A DNA stretch of 6,893 bases from a bacterium (GCA_027064665.1 JAMOPH010000375.1:1-6893), one strand, 5' to 3'. Numbered from the stretch's first letter, positions 1-6,359 are shown. Notes: generated by a model not told the origin, from the sequence alone. A program made the numbers and translations.

Positions 1-257
1 GTTATCAATATTATGCGAACGCACTTGATGATTCTGTGATGTATGTTTTTCGGGTGATTTGTGGAAAGGATTCCAAATTTTTTGTTGATTTTTACGATTA
101 TGAATCTGAACCGCCTGTTTATCTTGGTTCTGTTAAAGTTGACGAACAATTTGAACCTTTATGTGGCTGGGAGGATAGAATTATTTTGTTGGACCGAAAA
201 CTTTTGCTCGAGAGAAATAAAGCACGAATAGTGTTGGGACACATACAATATGGGTAA
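1..257 (+). CDS. C-terminal end of an unrecognised protein, possibly the last blade of a beta-propeller (5' partial)
   Basis: The frame is open from the left edge to a TAA at 255-257, so the visible 84 or so codons are probably the end of a larger gene; a GTG at 36 is available but need not be the true start. The visible part has alternating short beta-like stretches (YVFRV, FFVDFYDYE, YLGSVKVD, RIILLD, RIVLGHI) with turn residues between them. This resembles the last blade of 6-bladed/NHL-type propellers, but no diagnostic motif proves it. The stop overlaps the ATG of the next gene by 8 bp (250-257), so the two are probably co-transcribed and translationally coupled. Base composition is clearly AT-richer than the region to the right. 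The gene is likely real because of the overlap and the long open frame; its function is unknown. Confidence 0.5.
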   Translation, partial: YQYYANALDDSVMYVFRVICGKDSKFFVDFYDYESEPPVYLGSVKVDEQFEPLCGWEDRIILLDRKLLLERNKARIVLGHIQYG

Positions 258-804
258 AAATGTGATCACATTCATTTTGCTCATTTTCGGGGCGCTTTTT
301 GCAAAGTGCCGTAATTGTGATATTGCCATTGATACCACTAAAGCAGTAAAGTATGAAAAATTTATAAGTGATACATTCTTTGATGTTAATGGAAACAGAA
401 TTGTTCCGTCTAAATTTATTGGTGCAGGTTATAATGTGTTTGTTGTAATAAGAGTTGGTGATAGACCCGCAAGGATATTGATATCCATCAATGCTGTTAG
501 TGAGGTTTTGCAGAAATGTAGGAATATCTCTCTGTTCTTTGTTTTGCTTGACGCGGATTCTCGCGTAACCCGACAGACTTACTCGGAATTAAAAAATAAA
601 ATTGAAACTGGTAAGTTCCGAATTTTCTATACGAATAAATACACAGATAGCGAGAGTTCTATAAAAATCAGCCGGTGGCAGTTGGAGGCGACTCCGGCGG
701 TTATTATCTACAGCACAAAGCGGGGCGGGATGGTCTTTTATCCTGTTTTCTTCACTGCGAAGGAATTGGCTGACAGGATTGCAGATAAGATAAATTGCCA
801 ATAG
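250..804 (+). CDS. Small exported protein of unknown function, possible thioredoxin-like fold without a canonical active site
   Basis: A 184-residue protein starting with ATG inside the end of the preceding gene. Residues 4-18 form a hydrophobic export signal or membrane anchor. Cys20 follows it, but Lys at -1 makes a lipobox unconvincing. After it come predicted strand YNVFVVIRV (61-69), strand SLFFVLLDAD (94-103), strand FRIFYTN (123-129), and a final EATPAVIIY (146-154) followed by GGMVFY. The Thr-Pro before a strand looks like the cis-proline loop of thioredoxin folds. The helix position where CXXC is expected reads DRPARILIS with no cysteines; the only CXXC (Cys20-Arg-Asn-Cys23) lies at the end of the signal segment, an unusual place. 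If the fold is right, it would be a periplasmic or membrane-anchored relative of TlpA-like proteins that has lost redox chemistry. The fold is inferred from pattern only. AT-rich composition matches the upstream gene and differs from the rest. Confidence 0.7.
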   Translation: MGKNVITFILLIFGALFAKCRNCDIAIDTTKAVKYEKFISDTFFDVNGNRIVPSKFIGAGYNVFVVIRVGDRPARILISINAVSEVLQKCRNISLFFVLLDADSRVTRQTYSELKNKIETGKFRIFYTNKYTDSESSIKISRWQLEATPAVIIYSTKRGGMVFYPVFFTAKELADRIADKINCQ

Positions 805-845
805 TTTTTGCGTTGCCGACGAGAAACATCTCTTCACAAAATCGG

Positions 846-872
846 TTGACATTGTTCGGGTTGTATTGTAAT
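846..872 (+). promoter_or_regulatory. Candidate sigma70-type promoter for the stand-alone RAM gene
   Basis: A perfect TTGACA at 846-851 is followed after 15 bp by TGTAAT (867-872, five of six matches to TATAAT). The spacer is short; a weaker alternative -10, TAATTT at 869-874, has 17 bp spacing. It lies in the 99-bp gap before the RAM gene and would start transcription about 25 bp upstream of its ATG. Confidence 0.5.
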
Positions 873-892
873 TTGAAAAACGAACCGCAAAC

Positions 893-898
893 AGGAGG
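893..898 (+). promoter_or_regulatory. Strong Shine-Dalgarno of the RAM gene
   Basis: AGGAGG ends 5 nt before the ATG at 904. It fixes the start of the 80-residue protein and shows that no longer N-terminal (DNA-binding) part is encoded. Confidence 0.85.
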
Positions 899-903
899 GA
901 GGT

Positions 904-1146
904 ATGAAGCCCGGAGCCTATCTTTTAATCAATGTCGCCACCGGTGAGGAACTCAATGTGGTCAGGGAAATCCGCAAACTGCCGGGAGTGGTCAATGCCC
1001 GTGTCGTGACCGGACTGCACGATGTGGTCTGCTATGTTGAGGCGGACACCTTCGACGAACTTCGCAACGAAATTATCGGCTCAATTCGCCACATCCCCGG
1101 AATCACAAGAACTGTGACCTGCATTGCCTTTGACGGCGATGAATAA
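904..1146 (+). CDS. Stand-alone Lrp/AsnC ligand-binding (RAM) domain protein
   Basis: An 80-residue protein that is just the C-terminal effector-binding domain of the Lrp/AsnC family. It has the beta-alpha-beta-beta-alpha-beta pattern: AYLLINV (5-11), a helix with EELNVVREIRKLPGV, strand NARVVTG, the typical GLHDVVCYVEA (37-47; family pattern G.yD....v.a), a helix DELRNEIIGSIRHIPGI, and strand TRTVTCIAF. The N-terminal helix-turn-helix of full Lrp (about 60 residues) is absent, and the strong Shine-Dalgarno right before the ATG shows this is not a truncation by mis-start. In the family the domain dimerises and assembles into rings and binds amino acids or other small molecules. Stand-alone forms (SraM-type) are known and may sense metabolites or partner with full-length regulators; which one applies here cannot be told. 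It has its own promoter-like sequence and is convergent with the minus-strand operon, so it is probably an independent unit. Confidence 0.88.
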   Translation: MKPGAYLLINVATGEELNVVREIRKLPGVVNARVVTGLHDVVCYVEADTFDELRNEIIGSIRHIPGITRTVTCIAFDGDE

Positions 1147-1192
1147 TTTGTTTCCCGTTCGTCGACAGGTTGACTTTTAGGCGGTGCCTTGT

Positions 1193-1304
1193 GGGGCGCC
1201 GCTCTTTGTTTTTGGGGCGCTATTTTCGCTTTTGTGGGCGCCGCTTTTGCTTTTTGTGGATGCCGCCTTCGCCTTTTCTGACGGGTGCCGCCTCTGCTTT
1301 TGGT
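1193..1304. repeat. About five imperfect tandem repeats, 21-25 bp, centred on GGCGCC
   Basis: Units begin near 1193, 1214, 1236, 1258 and 1283. Each has a GC core (GGCGCC at 1195 and 1237; variants GGCGCT at 1216, GATGCC at 1259, GGTGCC at 1284) followed by a T-rich part resembling GCTTTTGCTTTTTGT. Core-to-core distances are 21, 21, 22 and 25 bp. A further half unit, GGTGCC at 1183, lies 12 bp upstream of the first. The unit length is not a multiple of three and copies diverge, so this looks like a decaying minisatellite in the gap between convergent genes rather than coding sequence. There are no spacers of unique sequence, so it is not a CRISPR. Confidence 0.7.
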
Positions 1305-1318
1305 TCCCTCGCATAAAA

Positions 1319-1361
1319 CCGCAGTTCGGATGGCGCAGCATCAGTTCTCTGCGGCTTTTTT
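1319..1361 (+). terminator. Possible rho-independent terminator between convergent genes
   Basis: CCGCAG (1319-1324) pairs with CTGCGG (1349-1354) and is followed by C and six T (1356-1361). The loop is long (24 nt). An alternative inner pairing CGCAG (1334-1338) with CTGCG (1349-1353) leaves a 10-nt loop in front of the same T run. On the minus strand the outer stem is followed by TTTTATG, so it might work in both directions. The right arm lies inside the last codons of the minus-strand OmpA gene. Confidence 0.4.
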
Positions 1362-4070
1362 ACGGGGAATGAACAGTATCTCCACACGCCGGTTTTTGAT
1401 TCTGCCCTCTGGAAGTGTGTTTATCCCCAGAAGGATTTTTCGCTCGGTTCCGTCGGAAAGGCGTGTTATTGTGTATGGCTGCGACATCCCAAAGCCTTCT
1501 GCCCGCAGGGTGGCGTTGTGCTCGGCAATCCAGCGTGCCAGCGCCGAGTCGGAATCAAAGCGTAGTATCGCCATAAGGTATTTTTTGAGAATCCCCAGTT
1601 GTTCCTCGGCGCGCTTTTCGGAAAGTTTTTGATTTCCCGCGAATGTCCCGATGGTGTCGGTGTGCCCGGCGACTATCACATCCACATCGCCGGCGGAAAT
1701 TCGCTCAATCACCCGCCGCGCAACATATTCCATTCGCGCGTTGGTGTATTCCGATTCGCTCTGTTTCCCGGCAAACGCAAACTGCAGAAGAATCAGCCTC
1801 TGCTGGACCTCGTTGATATTTTTGACCACCACATCAAGTTGGGGACCTTCGGCTTCGCCCACCTGCCCGAGGGTGTCCACGACACGCGCTTTGACCGAAA
1901 GATGTGTCCCCGGCGGCGGATATTCGCCGTCCTTTGTGTGCCAATCCCAGACGACCCTGTTTCTCCCGCTGAAACGCCTGACCGTATCGGGACCGTTGAG
2001 GATAAATATCTCCACAGATTTTGCCGGGACCTCACCGTTGGGTTTGACCTCAATTTCAACCCTGTCCCATCCGGGTTCGGTCTCGTATCCCTCGGCGGGC
2101 TGAATCACCTGCGGCGGGCGGTATATAAGCCCCGCCGGACTGAGAACTAATTCTATCCCCTCAGGATATCCCTCCTGTGAGAACACACGCTGGGCAAGGG
2201 TTTCCGGCAGTTTGCGGATAAGTTTTTCCTTGTAGTCCAGCGCCGCCCGGATTGACTGTGCCCGCACCACAAGTATCAACTCCGGGTTGTCCTCAAGTTT
2301 TTTGACTATGTAGGCGATATCCTCCTGCCCGGGGATTTCCTGCGGCGAAAGATGAAATCTGTCCTTTCCAATGAGGCGGACATAGAGTTCTGCGCGGCGG
2401 TTCTCCTGCGGCGTGTAGATTTTGCCCACTCTTGTGCCCTGAAATTTCTGTTTTTTGGCGCGAAGGCGCCGAATATCGTGGTCTGTTGAGATTTTCACCC
2501 GCGGGGCAATGCCGGGATATTTGCTCACTAAGGCATTGCGCACCGCCCGCGCCCGCGCAAAAGCCAGAGAGTCCGGCTCACCGTCTATCACAAACCCTGC
2601 GATTTCAAGTTCCACATCGGGGTTTTCCGCCAGCCGCCGCGCGATTATCTCCACAGTCCTGTCAAAGCGGGGGTCAAGGGCAGAGTCGTTCTGCTCAAAG
2701 AAAAATATGGGCACCAGCGGCTCGTCCTCGGCGATTGAGAATTTCTGTATCAGGCGCAGTTGCCCGTGTTTGACCGCTATCTCCGGGTGCGGCGGCGCAA
2801 AGATGTGATACGATGTGTCGGCGAAGTTGTTGTCGGGGTCCCGTTCAACAAATTCCTTTGGGGCGTCCCGGCTGGGCTCTGTTCGGTTGAGGAACACCTT
2901 AATTTTCAGGTCGCCCGGCTGTGCGGCAGGAATTCTGACACGCAGAGTCTCTGATTTGCCCGGCGGAAGCGCCTCTGCGCGGAATGCGACTGCGCTGTCG
3001 CCGAAACTTATTGCCACGGGAATTTCCCCCGTCCGGAACTTGCCGATGTTTGTGATGGGAATTGCCACATCAAGGGTCTCGCCGGAGACAGGCTTTCCCG
3101 CAATCGCAATCTGCCCGGGGACGACATCGGGGAAAATCGGCTCCGGCGGCGCAAAAAGATACTTTATCCCGAAATTGTGCGAGGGGATGCCAATCCCCTC
3201 AAGCGGGAACGAGAAATCGTAGGCGAGTGCAAAGTTTTTCATAAATTTCGGGGCGAAATCTATGCCGAATCCTGCGCTGTGGGCGGAGAGTTTTGCCCTC
3301 ACAAACAGATTTTTCGCCGGCGAGAACGATGCCCCCACCACGGGGTCAAAATCCGCCCAGAATTTGTGATATCTTGGGCTGTAGCGCAAATTCGCCTGCA
3401 CCAGAAATTTTTTGATTCTCTTTACGGCGCCCAACTGAACTGCGATGGGAAGGGCGTCCTTCTGTTCACCTATGGCGAGGTTCGGCATCAAAAGATTGTA
3501 AATTCCGCCGTGGAGCAGAAAATTTGGTTTGCGAAGAGCGGCGCCCAGCGAAAGATTTACAGCGCTTTTGCCGTCTTTTGAGGCGAAAAGCGGGTCCTGT
3601 GGGTCGGCAAGCGCCGCCGGATTGACATCATAACTGTGCAACAGGATTTCTGCGGTCGCCCCCAGAAACAGCCCCTCACGGTTGGTTGCCTGCTGGGCGG
3701 TGGCGTCGGAGGAGATTTTCTGCGCATACGACAGCGCAAGTTTCCATCGTGATTCTATTGGCAGACTCTGCGATGTGAAATTTATCCCCACGCCCCGGCG
3801 GAAGTAGGAGTATATTCCCTCAATCTTGCTCTGGTTGAGCGGTTCGCCCAGCCCCCAGAATATCTGCCGGTGTGAGGCGCAAATCCAACTTCGTGTGAAC
3901 TGCGGCAGTTCGGCGGGGTTGCGCAGGACACCCTCAGGATTGTCGTTGGTGAAATAATCTGCGCCGTCGAGGGGGATTTCCAGTGGGTCCAGCGGCTGGG
4001 AAAAAACTACGGTTGTCCACGCCATCCACAGCAGTGCCGCCGCCAGCGATTTTCCAAGATGCCGGGTCAT
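1341..4070 (-). CDS. Outer-membrane beta-barrel / CARDB / multi-OmpA fusion protein
   Basis: A 909-residue exported protein. Residues 1-24 are a signal peptide (hydrophobic AAALLWMAWTTVVFS, likely cut near Ser24-Gln25). Residues about 35-306 alternate short amphipathic strands with a FTNDNPEGVLRNPAEL start, in the style of PorP/PorV-type outer-membrane barrels. Residues about 313-425 look like a CARDB/Ig-like domain (GETLDVAIPITNIG, then LPPGKSETLRVRIP). Residues 452-567 form one OmpA-like module ending NRRAELYVRL. About 570-650 may be a degenerate second one. About 668-750 resemble a FlgD-like Ig domain (VVWDW, DGEYPPPGTH). Residues 755-901 are a clear OmpA peptidoglycan-binding domain with GHTDTIG (802-808), NQKLSEKRA (813-821) and NRRVEIL (893-899), keeping the Asp and Arg that bind diaminopimelate. 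It would tie the outer membrane to the wall. Its ATG overlaps the stop of the PilN/PilO-like gene by four bases, with no clear Shine-Dalgarno, so it is translationally coupled to it. Barrel family is inferred; the C-terminal OmpA domain is certain. Confidence 0.9.
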   Translation of the reverse strand: MTRHLGKSLAAALLWMAWTTVVFSQPLDPLEIPLDGADYFTNDNPEGVLRNPAELPQFTRSWICASHRQIFWGLGEPLNQSKIEGIYSYFRRGVGINFTSQSLPIESRWKLALSYAQKISSDATAQQATNREGLFLGATAEILLHSYDVNPAALADPQDPLFASKDGKSAVNLSLGAALRKPNFLLHGGIYNLLMPNLAIGEQKDALPIAVQLGAVKRIKKFLVQANLRYSPRYHKFWADFDPVVGASFSPAKNLFVRAKLSAHSAGFGIDFAPKFMKNFALAYDFSFPLEGIGIPSHNFGIKYLFAPPEPIFPDVVPGQIAIAGKPVSGETLDVAIPITNIGKFRTGEIPVAISFGDSAVAFRAEALPPGKSETLRVRIPAAQPGDLKIKVFLNRTEPSRDAPKEFVERDPDNNFADTSYHIFAPPHPEIAVKHGQLRLIQKFSIAEDEPLVPIFFFEQNDSALDPRFDRTVEIIARRLAENPDVELEIAGFVIDGEPDSLAFARARAVRNALVSKYPGIAPRVKISTDHDIRRLRAKKQKFQGTRVGKIYTPQENRRAELYVRLIGKDRFHLSPQEIPGQEDIAYIVKKLEDNPELILVVRAQSIRAALDYKEKLIRKLPETLAQRVFSQEGYPEGIELVLSPAGLIYRPPQVIQPAEGYETEPGWDRVEIEVKPNGEVPAKSVEIFILNGPDTVRRFSGRNRVVWDWHTKDGEYPPPGTHLSVKARVVDTLGQVGEAEGPQLDVVVKNINEVQQRLILLQFAFAGKQSESEYTNARMEYVARRVIERISAGDVDVIVAGHTDTIGTFAGNQKLSEKRAEEQLGILKKYLMAILRFDSDSALARWIAEHNATLRAEGFGMSQPYTITRLSDGTERKILLGINTLPEGRIKNRRVEILFIPRKKAAEN

Positions 4071-4897
4071 TTTTTCGCCGTCTGCTTCGTCCGAGGGGGC
4101 GCCTTCCTCTCCTGATACTCGTAGAGTCCCCAGATTATGTTGTATTCCGGCGGATTTCTGTCAAGTTCATATAAAAACGAGGTCGGCGCAACGGCGTATT
4201 TGAGTTCCTTGATTTTCCCGGCGAACGCCGCAAAGTCCCGCGGCGAACCTCGCACCACCTGACGGTATTTGAACACACTTCCGCCCTTTATTTTGATTGT
4301 GCCCGAGACATTTTCCCGGCTGACCACCTCAAGATTGTGCGCTCTGGCGAGGGAGTCCACGAAATTCATCACTGTGGTGCGCAGAAACTTTTTGACCGGC
4401 ATAAGTTGGACTCTTCCGGTCGCCTTGGGGATTCTGCCCCTGAGAACTATGTGCCATTTGCCGCCGGCGTGGAAAGTGTCCAGCGGGGTGATAATCCTTC
4501 CCGCCTTGCCCAGAACGGATATTATGGAATCAATGTCGGCGGCGCCGGACAGCGCAAATTCCGCAAGGAAAAATGTCTTGCCATCGGACAGCACTTGCGC
4601 GGGGAACGGCTTTATCTTTGCGGTGTCAAGGACATTTTTTGTGAACTGAGCCCAGCGGAGCAGGTCATCGCTGACTTTCTGGCTGAGGGTGTAGATTTTC
4701 GGTTTGGGTTTCGGCGGTGTCACCGGAACCGCCGCAGTCTGCGCCTGGCTGGAATAGTAAAAGTATATCCCTATCCCGCCGGCGATTATGAGAAGGACAA
4801 TCAGCATTGAGGTGAAAACCTTGCGGATTCCCGTAACCTTGATTGCCCCCGTCTTCTGATACGAGCGATACAGTTGTATGTCAACGATTTTGCTCAT
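4067..4897 (-). CDS. Bitopic inner-membrane protein, PilN/PilO-like
   Basis: A 276-residue protein with a short cytoplasmic N-terminus (1-26), one membrane segment (about 27-48, rich in Ile/Leu/Val/Gly), a proline/lysine linker (PPKPKPK, 61-67) and a periplasmic part. The periplasmic part shows two similar alpha/beta modules. The first, about 105-160, has a strand, GAADIDSIISVLGKAG, then WHIVLRGRIP. The second, about 198-262, has a strand, GSPRDFAAFAGKIKELK, then a final strand. This strand/helix 'minimise over a small loop then L' style is that of PilN, PilO and GspM/GspL C-terminal ferredoxin-like domains. The family in pili forms the inner-membrane alignment complex and binds PilM by the N-terminal tail; the classical PilN tail motif (INLLP) is not present here. 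Start and stop both make ATGA overlaps with neighbours (4894-4897 with pilM-like, 4067-4070 with the OmpA gene). Sequence identity to the family cannot be shown by eye, so the name rests on topology and position. Confidence 0.8.
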   Translation of the reverse strand: MSKIVDIQLYRSYQKTGAIKVTGIRKVFTSMLIVLLIIAGGIGIYFYYSSQAQTAAVPVTPPKPKPKIYTLSQKVSDDLLRWAQFTKNVLDTAKIKPFPAQVLSDGKTFFLAEFALSGAADIDSIISVLGKAGRIITPLDTFHAGGKWHIVLRGRIPKATGRVQLMPVKKFLRTTVMNFVDSLARAHNLEVVSRENVSGTIKIKGGSVFKYRQVVRGSPRDFAAFAGKIKELKYAVAPTSFLYELDRNPPEYNIIWGLYEYQERKAPPRTKQTAKK

Positions 4898-5820
4898 AGC
4901 AGTGTGCTCCCGTGTGCCGCCAGCCCCAGCGCAATCACGCCCTCCTGAGGTTCTATTGTGCCCTTTTTGGGTTTGAGTTTGTTCTTTTTGCGAAGTCTGT
5001 CGCTTATGTCGCCGATTGAGGCACCGACTTGTGAGGATACGCTCTGGGCGGTGTCCTCGGGAAGTTTTCTCCCGGTGAAATAGATAGTTTCCGGTTCAAA
5101 CAGGGGATTGAAAACCCTGTATGCCTCAACCGACAGTTTGAGCATTGTGGCGAGGTCCTCGCCGAACTCCCGCCAACTTCTTTTGCCCTCGCCCAATCCG
5201 AAAAGTTCCGGGGGCGTAAAAAGGTGCCCGCCATACCAGAAATCGCCCTTGGAGAAAAACACCACCGGGGAAAACGGCACCTCAATGTGGGTTATTATGT
5301 AATTTTTCTTCGGCTTTGAGGTCTCAAATGTTGCGAAGAGATTGAATAGTGCAACCGGGTCCGGGTCGGTGGCAAGGACCGAAAGCCCCATTTTCTCCGC
5401 CACAGATACCCGCATCTGCACCGATTCCTCGCGCACGCCCACAAGCACCGTGGTCATAGAAAGCGAAAACGCCGAGACCAGATAATCATCTAACGGCTCG
5501 TTGAAATGGTGGGAAAGTTCCCACTTTATCTGGTCCTCGGCTAATTGAAGGTAATTTTCCTCGTAGGGAATACACTTTATCAGACTCAAATTTGGCGGGA
5601 TATTGATAATCGCATTGTTGGTGGATATCTCCATCCGGGTGATGAGTCCCTCCATCACCTCAAGGACTTCCTTGGGCTTTGCGATAACGCCATTGACCAC
5701 AGCAAGTTCCGGCAGCGGAACAATCCCGATTTTCTCCGCAACCACATTTCCGCCGACTTTTGCCTCAACACATATAATTCGGTGTTCGCCAATGTGTATT
5801 CCCAGGACTTTTTTTGCCAT
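4894..5820 (-). CDS. pilM: PilM-like actin-fold protein of a type IV pilus/secretion-like machine
   Basis: A 308-residue cytoplasmic protein, slightly shorter than typical PilM (about 350). The start VLGIHIGEHRIICVEAK (5-21) matches the first phosphate-loop strand pair of PilM/FtsA proteins. Residues 86-113 (YEENYLQLAEDQIKWELSHH onward) correspond to the helix that precedes the PilM 1C-like subdomain. VLVGVREESVQMRV, GLSVLATDPDPVAL (125-158) is the typical PilM stretch. TIYFTG (245-250) and ALGLAAHG (297-304) match the C-terminal end. Known role: ring of actin-like protomers in the cytoplasm, binding the N-terminus of PilN. Two nucleotide sites look altered: the second phosphate loop, normally a D.G-type motif, reads THIEVPFSPVVFFSKG (177-192), and the adenosine-site GG after the final strand is GR. 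The ATG lies 12 bp after the pseudopilin stop; GGAGGGG is 20 nt upstream, too far to be a normal Shine-Dalgarno. The following gene overlaps by four bases. Confidence 0.83.
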   Translation of the reverse strand: MAKKVLGIHIGEHRIICVEAKVGGNVVAEKIGIVPLPELAVVNGVIAKPKEVLEVMEGLITRMEISTNNAIINIPPNLSLIKCIPYEENYLQLAEDQIKWELSHHFNEPLDDYLVSAFSLSMTTVLVGVREESVQMRVSVAEKMGLSVLATDPDPVALFNLFATFETSKPKKNYIITHIEVPFSPVVFFSKGDFWYGGHLFTPPELFGLGEGKRSWREFGEDLATMLKLSVEAYRVFNPLFEPETIYFTGRKLPEDTAQSVSSQVGASIGDISDRLRKKNKLKPKKGTIEPQEGVIALGLAAHGSTLL

Positions 5821-5832
5821 AATAGGGCTTTT

Positions 5833-6309
5833 CTATTTCCCCTCCTCCCAGGTGGGGGTTCCCATAATTATCTGTCCGTGTCCGTTGGGGCAACTGATTG
5901 AGAAGAAGAACGAATCCCGGGCGACAATTATGTATTTTCTTCCGTCAAGCGGGCAGGTGTCCTCAAGTTTGACATTGGGCATAACCTTTTGCAGTTCGGA
6001 GACATCCTTGGTGAACACCCGGACGATCTTTTCCTCCTCAGGTTTTTCGCCCTTCTTTTTGGATTTTTCCCCGGCTTTTGTGGTGTCGGTTGCGGCGGTG
6101 TCCTTTTTGGCGGGATTTATTTTGCCGCCCGCTGTCTCAAAGTATTTCAACTCCGCTTCGGAGAGAAGTTTCATCCTGTTGCGGCATTCATCTCGGATTT
6201 TTACCTCCCTCTCCGTCCTTATGTACGGGAGCAAAAGCGACGCCACCACTCCAGCGGCAAGAATGATGATAATCACATCCAAGAGCATCAATCCTTTTCT
6301 CGTTCTCAT
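5833..6309 (-). CDS. Type IV pilin-like protein (pseudopilin)
   Basis: A 158-residue protein from the ATG at 6309, chosen because AAGGGGA lies a few bases upstream; a TTG at 6336 would add nine residues that do not fit. Residues 1-6 MRTRKG end in the Gly cut by prepilin peptidase, followed by LMLLD with an acidic residue at +5 (Asp rather than the usual Glu) and a hydrophobic helix to about residue 29. The helix continues as CRNRMKLLSEAELKYFETAGG (42-62), usual for pseudopilins. Residues about 67-98 are a Lys/Glu/Thr/Ala-rich stretch of low complexity replacing the usual short alpha-beta loop. The C-terminal part has CPLDGRKYII (119-128) and SISCPNGHGQI (137-147), a CPxxG...Y...C..HG arrangement found in short pseudopilins of several candidate phyla, with Cys119 and Cys140 able to form a disulfide. 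It would build the fibre or its tip in the inner membrane. Followed by pilM-like gene after 12 bp. Confidence 0.86.
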   Translation of the reverse strand: MRTRKGLMLLDVIIIILAAGVVASLLLPYIRTEREVKIRDECRNRMKLLSEAELKYFETAGGKINPAKKDTAATDTTKAGEKSKKKGEKPEEEKIVRVFTKDVSELQKVMPNVKLEDTCPLDGRKYIIVARDSFFFSISCPNGHGQIIMGTPTWEEGK

Positions 6310-6335
6310 ATCTTCCCCTTTCTGAAATTTCCTCA

Positions 6336-6351
6336 ATTGTACAAATTTATA
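6336..6351 (-). promoter_or_regulatory. Weak -10-like elements before the pseudopilin gene
   Basis: On the minus strand TACAAT (6341-6336) and TATAAA (6351-6346) lie 26-42 bp upstream of the ATG. No convincing TTGACA-like -35 sits at the right distance from either. An internal promoter is possible, but the operon is probably read through from upstream. Confidence 0.25.
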
Positions 6352-6359
6352 CTCTGTTG

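Noticed and set aside
298..318. Lipoprotein signal (lipobox) at Cys20 of the small exported protein
   Set aside because: The residues before Cys are Leu-Phe-Ala-Lys; Lys at -1 does not fit a signal peptidase II site.
589..852. Minus-strand 87-residue frame opposite the end of the small exported protein
   Set aside because: No ribosome-binding site or protein-like features, and it runs into the promoter region of the RAM gene.
1193..1304. CRISPR array
   Set aside because: Units are contiguous and diverged with no unique spacers and no cas genes.
1184..1372. Plus-strand open frame of 62 residues across the tandem repeats
   Set aside because: It starts with GTG without a ribosome-binding site, is a hydrophobic reading of the repeat, and the 21-25 bp units shift the frame; no protein-like pattern.
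1599..2150. Long plus-strand open frames (1599-2150, 1651-2103) opposite the OmpA gene
   Set aside because: Antisense shadows of a gene with GC-rich third positions; no ribosome-binding site and no recognisable domain, while the minus frame has clear OmpA motifs.
4337..4810. Plus-strand open frame opposite the PilN/PilO-like gene
   Set aside because: Antisense shadow without start signals; the minus frame has the membrane segment and overlapping operon junctions.
5603..6325. 240-residue plus-strand frame opposite pilM and the pseudopilin
   Set aside because: It spans two real minus-strand genes; Ser/Phe-rich low-quality sequence and no ribosome-binding site.
6310..6336. TTG start at 6336 for the pseudopilin
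   Set aside because: The ATG at 6309 has an AAGGGGA ribosome-binding site and gives the short leader before the Gly cleavage site typical of pilins.
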